Below, one piece after another: positions 18,250 to 30,013 of a stretch of DNA of 64,000 nt (its first letter is position 1; the number at the start of each line of letters is the position of its first letter). A model generated the notes under the pieces. That model was not told the origin of the DNA. It saw only the letters and a program-made list of their open reading frames with translations, and ran no database searches. The DNA is from Neodiprion pinetum. Lineage: Eukaryota; Arthropoda; Insecta; Hymenoptera; Diprionidae. The stretch covers positions 11,021,193 to 11,085,192 of the forward strand of contig NC_060235.2 in the NCBI RefSeq assembly GCF_021155775.2. The letters run 5' to 3'. Both the position numbers and the translations under genes were made by a program.

Positions 18250-19134
18250 CTTGAGCTCTTTCCTCACGTATGCTTGACAGCTTGTGACGTAATGATCGTT
18301 TGCAGTGATGAGCGTCCTTTTTATAGGGCAGCTGTACGGATGCGCGCGCACCTTTTGGCATTCCAAGAGCGATAGTAACCCGACACCGCAGGCTCTGTAC
18401 CGCGACTAATTCTCGGAACCATTAATTTTGGAATGTCACGTGGTTGATAACGTGGGAAAGGAATGTGAGGTGGTTGATATCAAACCGACATCCGAATAAG
18501 TGAAACACGATTCTCGGAAACATTAATTTTGGAATGTCACGTGGTTGATAAGGTGGTTAGACAAAACAATGCGTTCGACAAATTTCGACTTGACGGCGAG
18601 CGGCATGCGGTCAAAGGATTTCGGTGCGACGTTGAATTTGAGGCAAACAATTCTCGGATCCATTAATTTTGGAATGTCACGTGGTTGATAAGGTGGGAAA
18701 GGAATGTGAGGTGGTTGATGTTACACGTCAGCAGTCCTACCGTGGGAAAGGAATTCGGAGTGGTTAATGTTACACATCAGCAGTCCTATCGTGGGAGAAG
18801 AATGCGAGACGGTAAAAAAGTTCTCGCCCCTGCTGCGCCCTCTACCGTTGGCAGGCGAGCACTACAGACCTTCGGTCGGTAAGATTGTCGGTAAAACAGC
18901 ACGATTTGGACCCTCGATCGATACAACTGTCGGTAAGGTTGCACGGGGTCGGTAAGATTGTCGGTAAAACAGCACGATTTTGACCCTCGAACTGTCGGTA
19001 AGGTTGCACGGTTTTGACCTTCGGTACGGCAGACTGTGACGTCATCGCGGAAAAGGGTTCGAGTCTGGGCTGCGCGGAGCGGCTCGGTCGGTAAAGAAGG
19101 TGTTTGGATCCAGAACCCGCCTTGCTGTACTACT

Positions 19135-19140
19135 TACAGA
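19135..19140. repeat. Target-site duplication (right) of the palindromic element
   Basis: TACAGA, matching 6062-6067; Gypsy-A pol resumes directly after it. Confidence 0.95.
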
Positions 19141-19321
19141 ATAGCAACAAATCAAATAGAGGGAAATTAGATCCCATTAGAATAGGTCCATACAAAATCA
19201 AAAAGAAAATATCAGATCGGATATTTATCATTGACAGTGGAAAAAAAAGGAATCCAATATTTTCCACACTTGTAAACTAATTCCTTACTTGCCATCCTCC
19301 ACACCTGCATGTGTATCTTGA
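19141..19321 (+). pseudogene. pol: Gypsy-A pol C-terminal tail
   Basis: Continues the frame interrupted at 1236: Gln-Asn-Ser-Asn, then 'GKLDPIRIGPYKIKKKISD' and 'FIIDSG', aligned with the Gypsy-B tail 'KKLDPVRVGPFRIKKKISD'. A frameshift in an A8 run near 19221-19228 moves the last part to another frame, which then ends like Gypsy-B pol (His..Lys-Leu-Ile-Pro-Tyr) at TGA 19319-19321. Confidence 0.9.
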
Positions 19322-19337
19322 GAGGGGAGATTGAGAT

Positions 19338-21543
19338 TGTAAGTTTGACGGCCTCCAAACTTATTGTTGGTTGTTTACATGCGTGAGTCCTAGGACTGGT
19401 CGGCTTAGCGTGGGCGTTACGAACGACCGAACTCGAGAGGAGCAGTCGTGGATAAACTATGCTGCGTCATAGTCGTACTCATTTCTAACTTATAGAATAC
19501 TGTTACGCCCCGACGTACCGCCTTGGCGTACCTTTTTCAAAATTCCATTTCATTTCATTTCTTTAATTTCTTCACTGCACAGATATCATTTTATCAAAAT
19601 CTCATATTCTAATAACGGCGAGTTCCACCCCTCCTGGCAAAAGTCACGTAGAGACCAACGATGATCCCTAGTATAAGGTTCAACTTTATTCTATTTATCT
19701 GGTACCAAGAACTGAGATGAGAGACTGCTGAGTTAGTATCAGTAGCGCTCAGCCTGGAAATATTCCTCTTTTTAAATTAAAATTATAATCAATAACTAGG
19801 ATAAACCACTACCTTCAGGACCATCAAATTAAAATAGATTACTCATTGGACTGTATGAATGAATGTGTGAACATTGCATGCAAATATCTTTTGTTCATAT
19901 TTCCAATGTGTCACCGACGAGATTGAGAATCGTCGGAACACCGTCGAAGAGCGAGAAGTAACGCTGACCACGTGGATTTGGGCGCCAGGAGGACGCCCTC
20001 GCACCTCATTGGCTAATTACCGTTGTAACTAATTACAACTGCAGCTCCTTGGACCCTCGGGCCCAAGAAGCCGCGTCTTTCGTCTGTCAAGTCGCGAAGT
20101 GCGTGGACGTAAACCCGGATTAGCCCTCTCGAGCAAGAGTAGCGTTTGGAAAATCTTAGTTGTGACCGGCCTAAAGTCTCGCGCTAATTCGTTAAATTCG
20201 AGCATTCAGTTATTCTGTTAGCTGCAAAAGACTCACTATCTTCTACATTTCCATCTTTTCTGTTCTTTACTAAATCTCGTCATTTCGCGAATAGACATTT
20301 TTATGATATTCCATTTCCCTTAGTTAAAATTGAGTTCGGCCCTGATTAAAGCGAATCAGGTAATCTTAAGTAAAAATAATAATAATTACACTATCATTTT
20401 TAATAAATAATCGTTCCAATCAATTTTAACTTATCATCAAAATCACAAACAGACACTTTCAAACTTTCGATAACAAGATATCATTCTAAATTCACAAAGA
20501 CTAAGTGACCAGCGTTCTACATCATTCGATTCATCAACTCTTCCAAATTTGAGGTGAGGCCCCTGGTCCAGCATTCTACCGACGCAGACCGACACGATCC
20601 GACGGCTCTCAATCTCGTCGACCGATTCACCCAAAAGCTAAGTCAATCCGAGTGTTAACCCTCAAAAAAATTAGACGAATTCTTGTTCACCTTGATAATC
20701 AAAACTACTTCAGTAAATTCACAAAAACCAAGCATAGAATTGGTGGCTAGCTTCACTACCCCCAATTAAATTCCACTTATTGTTTCTAAGAATTAACAAA
20801 TAAGACTAAACGATTAAATATATATATTAAATATATATATATATTATATTAAACGATTTAAGATAATCTAAAAAGAGAGATACAATACAATTATCACGAC
20901 CAGCTAGTTATAACCATCGTTCAGAGTAGATGTTCCTGGTACCAAATAATATTATCTTCTAGAATAGTATAACACGCGATTTTTTATTCAATTTGAAAAC
21001 TTTATAAATTGTTATTTTTGGTTCATATATATAATTATCACCATCGATTGTTACCAGATATTTCAATAACTAAATTGAACCAGAATATACTTCATCTTTT
21101 ACCAGTTAAATCTTTTTAAACATTTATTTTGAGCGACCTTCTTCCCATTTTCTTTATTATAAAATAGCCTCAACTATTTAAACAAACCTCACAGACCTGT
21201 ATAGGTCTATGGCAACACGATCCTACAAATTACCGGCTTACCGAAAGGTAAGTCTTTTCTTAGTTTTAATTATTATTCATTGTCGTTACGTGGGAGCTAG
21301 ATTATTCAATTAATCATCAACTACCACCGCTCAGTACACACTCACCCCCACGTAACAATACCAACAATTTGTGTTGATTTAGGTAAGATCCGTATAGTGG
21401 TATAAGTTAGTCATAGTTATATATATATATATTGTACTAAACATTCCTTCAATTATAGCGATTATTCACTGCAACAACACGTGTTGGTTATCTCAACCTG
21501 CCCAACAATCATCATTGTTGAGTTTCTATAATGGAAACTTACA
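19338..21543 (+). repeat. Gypsy-A 3' LTR, interrupted by a solo LTR
   Basis: Starts TGTAAGTTTGACGG directly after an AG-rich tract (AGAGGGGAGATTGAGAT). It shares its head and an inner block (CTGCAACAACACGTGTTG) with the solo LTR at 38743. The end at ...ACTTACA (21543) is inferred from that similarity. The LTR itself is about 345 bp once the insertion at 19501-21357 is removed. Confidence 0.75.
19501..21357 (+). mobile_element. Solo LTR of another retrotransposon (1857 bp) inside the Gypsy-A LTR
   Basis: Begins TGTTACGCCCCGACG and ends CCCCCACGTAACA, flanked by ATAC on both sides (19497-19500 and 21358-21361), a 4-bp target duplication. No gag/pol ORF inside. TG..CA ends and a 4-bp duplication fit a solo LTR left by recombination. 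The strand is arbitrary. Confidence 0.8.
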
Positions 21544-22029
21544 CATCCATATATAGATGTAGAAAAATATGGTGCAATTAACGAATATAGCGCTTTTCCA
21601 TTCGAAAGTTATATTTGTGCAATAAAAAAATTTATAAGAAAAGGGGATAAGCCGTTGCAGCAAATTGAAAGGCGACTCTTCGAATATAAATTAATCACGG
21701 ATCTTAAAAATCGTGAAATCAATGCTAATGTAACATTAAAAGTAGTACATTACAATAGGATCGTTCCTCCTGATGAGACTAATGATTCTCAATATAAAGT
21801 TTTAATCACGCACTGTTGCAAATTGCAAAGAGATGATGGTAGGAATAACTCTGTTTTACTTTGCGATGGTTATATTGTTAACATTTCAAATATTTGTCAA
21901 ATTGGAAAATCGATATACGTTATAGGACACAAGTATGAATTTATGAAAGAGCTGTACAAGCTGGGAAGCTTAAGCAGTAATAGTTTCGGTATACAAATCG
22001 TAAACGAATCACATACCATTCGAAGTTGA
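21544..22029 (+). pseudogene. C-terminal fragment of a DUF4218-type transposase
   Basis: Open from the LTR boundary without an ATG (the ATG-less frame begins 'HPYIDVEKYGAINEY'). 'YSAFPFESYICAIKKFIRKG' followed by 'PLQQIERRL' matches the conserved C-terminal block of the transposase family at 30014-32122, which has 'SAFWAKSYLGKMKNLV' and 'PLAQVVNRL' there. The rest ('IVNISNICQIGKSIYVIGHKY') is the variable tail of that family. The N-terminal part is missing, probably cut off by Gypsy-A insertion. It ends with TGA at 22029. Confidence 0.6.
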
Positions 22030-22948
22030 AAATTCAATGCCAATAAGGTAGTACGGTCGCGCAAGCTAAATTTCAAGAAATCTTTCAAACTTGGAATATA
22101 AGTAGTTAAATGCTTAATACATACGCTGTTAAAATTAGGAGGCGATTTACCTCGTCTAACAGAAGATATTTGCAATTAAAAATGATGTTGTTTGTGTAGC
22201 AAATGATATGTACCATGGGGAAAGCGTGGGAAAATGGCAAGTGTTTATTTTTTTTTCCTTGAAGGAATTTCACCGTTCTCACAAAAAATTAATACAATGA
22301 AGAAACATACATTTTGAGCAATTGAAAAAAAGATGAAAATTATTTAACTCGTCGTTTACATAATAAATCAAAATGAATTACATATTTAAAGGATTACTTT
22401 TAGTGAAGGGGATATGAGAAACAGTCCCGAGTAAACGAAGCGGCAACGTTGGAACGGGTGAAATTTCGGAGCATAAAAATGAGCGAGAAAATACGAAACG
22501 GCTAAAGACACAATAAAGTAATAATAATTTTTCATTGGATACTAATAATTAGTAGAAATAATAATTATATAAAAACAAGCATTTTTCATAACGTTTTATT
22601 AATTTATTTATGACAATCATATCAAATATAGAATATATTAAACGAAATATCTATAACGAACTATACAACAAAACTTCAGTGATGAATAATATTTGTCTAT
22701 TAAAATATTCATTCATAATAAATATTTTTGAGCAATATATTAAAAAAATAGATTATTCGATACAAATAGCATTATTTTTTTTCGAAAAACTTGACTAACT
22801 TATCAAGTACTCGTTTGTCTTTGGAAACTCTTGCCTTTTTATCACAACCAGGACTTCTTAAGTATTACATAAACTTTTCAGTTCCCTCACTTTGATATTT
22901 TGTTACTAAATCATTATATTTTATACCTTCAGTAGCCATTTTTTTTTT
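22030..22948. other. Non-coding AT-rich interval
   Basis: No gene recognised; short AT-rich open frames only. It separates the transposase fragment from the Mutator-like pseudogene, whose 3' end may extend into the right part. Confidence 0.5.
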
Positions 22949-23991
22949 TTAAATATGATCTGACACTATGCCTTCTAAAGGAGACAAATCTATCATTGCA
23001 GTGGCAGTAATTTTTAATTTAGTTACATTATTTAAATATGTTCTGTAAGATTTAGAATTTGAAAATAAATTATTTTCGTCAGTTAATGCGACTAACTGCT
23101 CTAAGATATTTACATCATACATTGCTTCATGAAATTGATCATCTAACTTGACATTCAAATGTTCACCAGCTAGTGTTGAAAGTTTAAATTCACCTGGAAT
23201 TTTTTTAGTGCTAAAATGTTTTTTAAGCATTTTAAAATTGCACGGAGTAAATGCGATTTATCAAAATTCACGTTATGCGCAACAAGTAAACATGGTTTAC
23301 ATGATAGGCTTAAAAATTGTCGAAAGCCTTGAAGCGCATCCTTCAGCGGAACAGACAAAACTTTGGTTCCCCTTAGGTATAAATCATCTTTTATATTCTT
23401 TAGTCCAGTATGGACAAAAGCCTTTTCATCAATGTGCTCTGTTGGATTTATGTAAACACTAAATGCTCGACCTTCACACGATGGCGCAATTTGTAAAATT
23501 CCGTCCGATTTGCTGAAACCCGACGTTTCCAAATCAAAATATACTAGATTACAGGTTTTAGGTGTTATTTTAATCTCACTGCTTTCCAATTGTGAGTTAT
23601 CAAAGTCTATGGAAGCCTCACATGACTCGGAAAAACCGAAATTTGGCTGATAATGTATACCTTCGGTGCTCTCATTTTTTTTCTTCAACTTCTCGCGTTC
23701 TTCGGCTACAGAAATCCTTCGTTTTTTAGCATCCGGTAATTTAGCAGTTTCAGATCGTTTTTCCCGCTTGAGATCAGATTGTTTAGCATAGAAAGCTGTG
23801 TACTGCCCTGATGGCAGCCCCAAAGTTTTGCGAACCTTCATGAGGTATGATTCACCATCATTTTTCACACACACTGAGCTAGCAAGACGAAAACTCGATG
23901 ATTCACTTCGGCTGTAACAAATATTCTTGGGTGATTTGTGAGCCATGATATTGTTAAACGACTTATTCGCTTGACTCGATGCAGCAATCAA
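22949..23991 (-). pseudogene. DnaQ-like (DEDD) exonuclease domain, C-terminal part of the Mutator-like gene
   Basis: Two overlapping frames cover one domain. 'LVYFDLETSGF' is exonuclease motif I, 'LVAHNVNFDKSHLLRAI' motif II, and 'HEAMYDVNILEQL' the HxxxxD motif III. The frame changes near 23218-23230 in a T-rich run, right after motif II, so the copy is broken. The N-terminal part is basic ('KKRRISVAEEREKLKKK') and contains a 'MKVRKTLGLPSGQYT' block. In insects this arrangement usually follows a Mutator-like DDE transposase in the same protein, and such a transposase lies directly upstream. Confidence 0.75.
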
Positions 23992-24299
23992 GAATTTCTG
24001 ACCATTGGTGGCGTACTTTGTAAATGAAGCAGATAATTCATTATATAGTGAAGTATCTGAAAGTGTGATTGTTTGTCAAGTAGAACCATTTTTCCGGCTA
24101 CACCAAGCGCCAAAATTTTCGTGGCAATTAAATAAATGATCTGGAATACTAAGTCATGTATTTGCTAAATTCTTACTGTTGCCGGAATTTTGAGCAATAG
24201 CTTATCCTATGCATTTTTTAATGTGTTCAATGGTACCTTTTTTTTATTTCTTTGTAATTAGCTAGTTTGTATAAATCCTTGCCGAAATTTTTTTTGAAA

Positions 24300-26050
24300 T
24301 GATTTTTTATCACAAAGCTTGTTAACATTTTCTGGATTTCCTCGACGTACTGCCGCAATCGTCGAACTGTCCTCATCGCCAATTAATACTCAAGCAGCAA
24401 GATTATATTCTTCAAGAATCTTATCGTCATTCATTAATGCTGCTCCAGCATCTGCCTGCATCGCTTTAGCACTGCCCTCAAAATTTTTTCCACAGTTGTG
24501 GTCATCCTTGCTTTTACCTTGATGAGAGTATTTACATTTTCGAATCCGATCAGCATAATCCAAAATTTTTCCACTCAAAACCCCAATAATAGTGCCATAA
24601 CCGTTCAGACTGTCGTAACTTCTTTCATTCCCTCGCTTACTTCATCCCATGTCGTAGGACACAATAATATTGACAACTTCTCCGGCAGCTGAGTCTAATT
24701 TTGAATTTTCGTTGTTATTTTTGTCGATGATCTTTCCAGCCGAAATTAAACTCATGTGATGCGGATGAATATCTTCTGCTATTTCTTGTGGCCTAGTAAA
24801 ACAAAAGGAGAAAAGTTAGGGATGACATAATACAGGAAAAATGAAGGTTTATTTTCTAATATTTTTAGTATTTATTGATTTATGCATAAACAATCGATCT
24901 GTATATTTATATATATGTATTTAGTTTGTCACTAGTTAATTGATCAATAAGTCAACACATTTTTGAAGAACACCTTGTTCTGGATGTATGAGAAAAAACA
25001 ATTTTGTAAAATATGTACAATTATAAATCATTACTATACCAAAATTTTTAAATTCAAGGTGAAAGTAAAAATTCCAATGTATGTAAATTTAACAATCATC
25101 TCCAACTCATTATTTATATACATATATATTAATATAAGTGTCGTTCGGCACACTCCACGAATATTTTTACAGATACAGATATAATAAGATTACATCAGTG
25201 CCTGTTAAAATATTCGCAGAATATTCGCACTTCCGACATCAATAAGTATATGTGTAAAAAAGAATTTTTTTAAGTGATAGAGATAATTGCAAAGAAATTG
25301 ACGCAGCGTTATTGCGGAAAACCAAATAAAACTTACAACAATTCACACAATTTTTCGACGTTATCAATCACTAGTTGCCGTTCTTCTTCAGCAGCTTTCC
25401 TACAGCTTACCTGAGCACCCTTTTCAATTGCAGGGCCAACTTCTCTTTCATACCTCTTAAACATTTTCGTAGAAACTCCAGGCATATTTGAACAAGCCAA
25501 TATTTTGTTTAGTCCAGCGCAGCCATAGCCAGCATGTACAGCACCTATGATAAATACGTAAAAATCAGTATTTTATTTACTCACAATGATTAAATTTTAT
25601 TTCCTTTCGAGTAACCATACAATTTAATGAGTTATCATGTTTCAATAAAATAATAATAACTCATGTATATTTAATAAACTTATCGAGTACTACGCCCGTG
25701 GTGGTAGCAGAATGTTTACATTTTTTATTATTGTGGACGGCATGAGATTTTCCAGTTGATGCTCGTGTTATAGCATTACATTTCATACATTTGACTCTCA
25801 GGATAGAATCTAACCCTGAACGTGTTTCATCCACTGTATCATCGAGACAGAGTACGTTAGTACATTGACAGCATTTTAAGTTTTTACATAATTCTCTCAA
25901 TTCTACTAGACGAGGACCCTCCAAGAGGTGAGACGTAACAGGTTTATTTGCTGCTTCTTTTTTCGCTTGTAAACTACTCTCTATTTTGATTTTTTTACTC
26001 AGCACTTTTTTTTTTATAAAACGTCCTTTATGACGAAGTCGATCTCCCAT
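24300..26050 (-). pseudogene. Mutator-like (MULE) transposase pseudogene
   Basis: Coding segments on the minus strand: about 25661-26050 (zinc-ribbon-like Cys pairs 'CCQCTNVLCLDD' and 'VKCMKCNA', ending 'STGKSHAVHNNKKC'); about 25340-25547 ('AVHAGYGCAGLNKILACSNM', 'STKMFKRYEREVGPAI'); and about 24300-24790 ('VSYDMG', 'SKRGNERSYDSLNGYG', 'GKILDYADRIRKCK', 'KNFEGSAKAMQADAGAAL', 'LIGDEDSS'). The SYDMG and GDEDSS Asp residues are probable DDE catalytic residues. Splice-like signals: GTAAGT near 25338 and a pyrimidine-rich CTAG near 24790. Stops replace a Trp-type position after SYDMG and another position after 'EEYNLAA'. Dead copy. Confidence 0.75.
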
Positions 26051-26149
26051 TATTAGTTACTAAATTAATCACTTCAATCACAATAAAATAAATCAAATAC
26101 TTATGTTTACGTCAAGAATAAACTACCCATGGAAAAATGTTCAAACGGC

Positions 26150-26580
26150 CCAAGCTCGGTACAGTATTGCGCCAACGCTGTCCGCCGGATGCCCGACAGT
26201 TGGTGTCACTACTAGGCCGACGCTTGAACCAAGGTTGGAGTGATAGGAACGGTCCTATGGTAAACTAGGACTGATATATAGCATTGGGCCAGTACTGGTT
26301 GGGAAAATAACTCGATACTCCGCCAACGTTGGCCTGACGATTGGACCAATACTGGCGTAGAGTTGAAATCACTACTATGCTAACCCTCGGGGTACAAGTT
26401 GGCCATTCATCAACCAACATTTCACCAAAGCTGATACCAATGCTGGCCCGATTTTCTTGGCAGAGTCGGGCCAGTGTTGGGTGCGAAACCACCCAACGCT
26501 CCGCGAATTTCGGCCTAACAATTGGGCCTATACCGGCGTAGAGTTGGCATTAGTACTGTGCCAATCGTTTTGCTCGAAGG
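26150..26580. repeat. Subterminal tandem repeat, ~182-bp period
   Basis: 'CAATACTGGCGTAGAGTTG' near 26347 recurs as a close variant near 26528, and 'GGGCCAGT' blocks recur at about 26283 and 26468. Roughly two and a half copies, internally built from short GGCC/CCAATGCTGG-like words related to the array at 32330. Confidence 0.65.
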
Positions 26581-26914
26581 CGATTCAATAAAAACAGGTC
26601 ATTAAAAAAGAACCGATTTTTTAATATATTTTCAATGTATTTTTCTACTATGTATACTAATATCCCACGTAATACTAATATCGTACATATCGTACGTAAT
26701 ACATAATATCGTCATTCAATGATGAAATGTCGTTTTTCTTTAATTTTTGTTTCAATTCGTATTCGTATACTTATATTGTGATGAAAATTAAGATTATCAT
26801 TATGAAGAGATCAAGATACTATAAAATAATATCACATCGAGAGGATTATCGAATGAAGTTAAAGATAGTAAGTCGCAAAGATAATAAATTATCACGCTCT
26901 ATTTGTTATCATTT

Positions 26915-29262
26915 TTGTCGTTAGGACCGATTGTCATCCGTGCCGCACGACCACCCTCGCGATCTCCAGCCCCCGCTAGCCAACGGCTTAAATGTGTCAG
27001 TAGAGCGGTGGATTCCTCGGTGGGAAATTTTATCTGGAAAATATCTGTAAAGAGAGAAAAATATTAAATTGTTTTCCAGATATTGTTGCGCAGACCAATT
27101 ATTTTTGATAGTAAAATACAAATAAACATACCTCGAATGCACTTGAAAGTGTTCGTCGCTGCAAAAGAAAGTTTGCCTGGGTTGTTTTTAGTCTTACGTC
27201 CACATCCGCTATATTGCAGTTGGACGTCTTTAGTGATGAGAGCTGGCATTGTATGATTGAACGGACTTTTGATGTTGCAAGATCCAAAAATCAATGATGT
27301 GATCACTTTTTTCTGAAACATAAAATATTAGTAGAAATTAGAAAAGTAAAAAAACATGACATTATTTTCAGAAAATATATACATGTCAGAAACACACAAA
27401 TAACGTGTGTTAAAAATAAAATAGAGAGAGCAAGAGTGTGCTCTCAAGACACAATAAATATCTCACTGACGGCCGCAGTGACACAGCGTCCAGAATTTAT
27501 TAAATGATTTGATACCAAGATTAAAAGATGCAGAATAATCGTTATAAAGAGATCTCTCGATGGTGGTGCTAGCGGAGTGTATCGCGCAGAGCCTTTTCAA
27601 AGTATGTTCTTTCTGACTCGATGACTCGAACGAGAGTGCCAGGAATGCATTCCCCAAAAGCCTGAGACCTCTTCGTCCCTCTTTATTCTTTATGTCCTGG
27701 GCCTCTACGCGATACAAGCCACTCGTGGTACCTGCACCACGCACCCCCAACAGTCTAAGTATTTCTTAAACATCCTGACGACATCTGGTCACTCGATGTT
27801 CGACTTATGACCCTCCATAAACGTCATAAAAAGGTCGAGTGCGTTGTCCGGACTTCGTCCTCGACTACGATGCGACATACATACCAGAGCATTATGCTTG
27901 TCATCAGACACTGCAATTGTTCTGTCGAATTCGATTAAAGCTTCCTGAGAAGCGAATGGTAGCACATCATTTAGTTGTGCCCTCGTTGCGTTAGTTCCAT
28001 CATCGATGTCGGGTTGTACTTGGAGAGTCATGGCGATCATATTTTTGAGCTCGTCAATTTTTTAATATATCATACATTATCGATCGTTTTGCTCCGGTGA
28101 CATTTTTTGAAATTCTTGTCTCCATTGCAAGAAACACTTGGAGAAGATAATCTTTCGATATACGTGAAAATCATAATAAAAGGATTACAAATGAAAATGG
28201 CAATTTATAAAAATTGTATATTATAAATTGTGGTTAACAATTGTAGAAAGCCAATAACTACTTACTTTTCTTTTGTTTATTTCATTCATTTTTTCGGTTG
28301 TTATATCTATTAAAAAAAACTCATGGTTTTTTCAGAATATTCTATACATTAACTATTAAGATGTGATTTTTTTTTAGCTGTCTATAAATTGTCGAAAAAT
28401 AGACCAAATTGCGCTTCTCAATTGAATTTTTTTTTTTTGTATTTTTTCAAGGTATTTTATGCAAAATAATTGCTCAATGCTGCGGAGGAGAATATTATAC
28501 CTGCATCGTTGTTTGAATTTTGTATCGGCCCAAGTTGCTCTGCGGGCAAACTTTCATTGACCAGCGTCATTGATGGCAATCTTCCATCTAAACAAATTTA
28601 AAAAAACTTCCAATATCAAAAGAACTCAAATTTTTATTAAAAAAATTATCGAAATATACATTCCAAAAAGATTTACTGCAAGCGAAACATCGCCAATCTC
28701 AGGCAAAAGCGTATTATCAGATAAAGTGTTTGACAGCTGCTGCGTTGATAATATTTGGATCTTATCGCCTGGCTCGCTGTCCGCATCTATAGTATGCTCT
28801 CATAGCAATTGAGCGCTCGTTCCAGCCGACGTGTCCCTTGCTCGAAATTACCTGGCATAAAAGAAATGCAATTTATTTAAAAATACTAAAGAAATAAAAA
28901 AGAAGTATGAGTGATAGACGTAGCAGCATCTTGACGCTGGTGGGTATTCAAAGAAAATAAAAAGTTCTTATATACAGAGAAGGGTTTTCTTTTATTTAGG
29001 ATCAAACTTTATATACTTACGTGCACGGCTGATTATTTTTGTAATCGAATATTTCTTCCAATTTCATGCCGGCTCCTTCTCCTGCTCAACCCAATTGCGA
29101 ATTTTATTCGCGGTAACATTCCAGGATACCAGCACCCCTGATGTTCGTCATCTGTATCGACCCACGATGTAGGAACCAAATCTATGACGGGCATGTCTTG
29201 AACATTTTCGTTGAATTCTACGATGAAAAATCTTGCACCTGTTTCCCGTGCACATGCCATGC
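26915..29262 (-). pseudogene. DUF4806-type gene, degenerate, minus strand
   Basis: N-terminal exon from ATG near 29262: 'FFIVEFNENVQDMPVIDLVP', 'TSWVDTD', 'GCWYP', the usual start of this insect family. It changes frame after 'CWYPG' and ends at GTAAGT (29020-29015). Middle part 27789-28040 ('VLPFASQEALIEFDRTIAV'). DUF4806 core 27130-27321 ('KKVITSLIFGSCNIKSPFN', 'LQYSGCGRKTKNN'), ending at a GTATGT donor. The last exon after 'TTTACAG' near 27044 ends 'RWLAGAGDREGGRAARM', a typical C-terminus. Several frameshifts. Function unknown; the family is expanded in insects and often linked to mobile elements. Confidence 0.6.
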
Positions 29263-29574
29263 TAAAAATGAATAGGTTATGTTTGGAGGTTAGAAACGTT
29301 ATCTTGAAAGACAACGCACAATATATTATCCAAAAAGCAATCGAATATTTATTTAAAAAGAGTAAAAACACGAGACACAGTAAATAAATAGAAACTTACC
29401 TTGTTTTCCTTTGACTTTGAAAAGCGATATAATATAACGATGAACGACCATGTGGCGCGACAAAAAACGAGACGAGAACACGTGAGTGCGTGCTACAGTT
29501 ACGGGTATACCTCGTGTTGAGAGTTTGCGCATTGATATTTTACGCTCGGGCGCACATTGGTTAACTGACAATGC

Positions 29575-30013
29575 CGGCTAGCTGCCAATCGTCACATAAT
29601 TATTTTTTACAAAGTAAGTATACCAATATTGCATTATTTATTAAAATATATTATCGTTCTCATTTTAACTCTACTTTTTTCTTGAATTAATTTTTCATTG
29701 ATAGTTCTATACTTTATTTCTTTTGAAATTGATTTCACTCATATCGAAATATCAGAGAAATTTCCAATCATCATGCGACATTTCATTTTTTCAAAAATAT
29801 TCAAATTCCTTTTTGTCAAATATCCTTCAATTTTTTGTTTTTTTTTTATTTTTTTGTTTTAACGATTATTATATTATTTTTCTACAAAAAATTTTGTATT
29901 TTATACTTTTAATTACAGTAAAAAATAAGGCAGAAAAATGTATAAAACAGTAATATCACTGGTTAAGAATTTTTTTATTTTACAGATGCACTGTGGATAA
30001 CATTTTTTCACTA
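29575..30013. other. Non-coding spacer between the DUF4806 and transposase pseudogenes
   Basis: Very AT-rich, with long T runs near 29830; no gene or structured element seen. Confidence 0.5.

Larger units (their letters stand above)
6068..19134. mobile_element. Giant palindromic Polinton/Maverick-like element with two PolB genes
   Basis: This is a 13,067-bp insertion bounded by a 6-bp target duplication. Termini are inverted: AGTAGTACAGCAAGG on the left, its reverse complement on the right. The whole element is one inverted repeat: arms 6068-12566 and 12636-19134 (6499 bp each) around a 69-bp spacer. Features mirror exactly about 12601 with no net indel; only one base difference was noticed (6371 versus 18831). 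Each arm encodes protein-primed PolB, a short coiled-coil ORF and a broken small basic/OB-like ORF. A 6-bp duplication, long inverted termini starting AG and protein-primed PolB are Polinton/Maverick hallmarks. Integrase, packaging ATPase, protease and capsid genes are not seen, so mobilisation in trans is inferred. Confidence 0.85.
12636..19134 (-). repeat. Right arm of the palindrome
   Basis: Mirror image of 6068-12566. Every ORF seen in the left arm has the same length here. One base differs at 18831 versus 6371, changing a Pro/Leu codon in an incidental reading frame, so the arms are not literally one sequence reused. Confidence 0.95.
1..21543 (+). mobile_element. Gypsy-A: degenerate Ty3/Gypsy retrotransposon (3' part), split by nested insertions
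   Basis: The 5' part lies outside the window. Visible parts are RNase H and integrase coding sequence (1-1236), the pol tail (19141-19321), a purine-rich tract just before the LTR (19320-19337) and a 3' LTR (19338-21543). Removing Gypsy-B (1235-6057) and the palindromic element (6068-19134), with one copy of each target duplication, rejoins the pol frame exactly at a Leu-Val-Tyr-Ile-Gln stretch. The joined protein then aligns with Gypsy-B pol to its C-terminus. The body has at least two frameshifts, so it is dead. Layering gives relative ages: Gypsy-A is older than both insertions and older than the solo LTR inside its own 3' LTR. Confidence 0.9.

Noticed and set aside
6068..19134. Palindrome as a pure assembly or library artefact
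   Set aside because: A fold-back artefact would not create a 6-bp duplication whose removal restores an unrelated pol frame on both sides, and at least one arm-specific base differs. Not fully excluded without reads.
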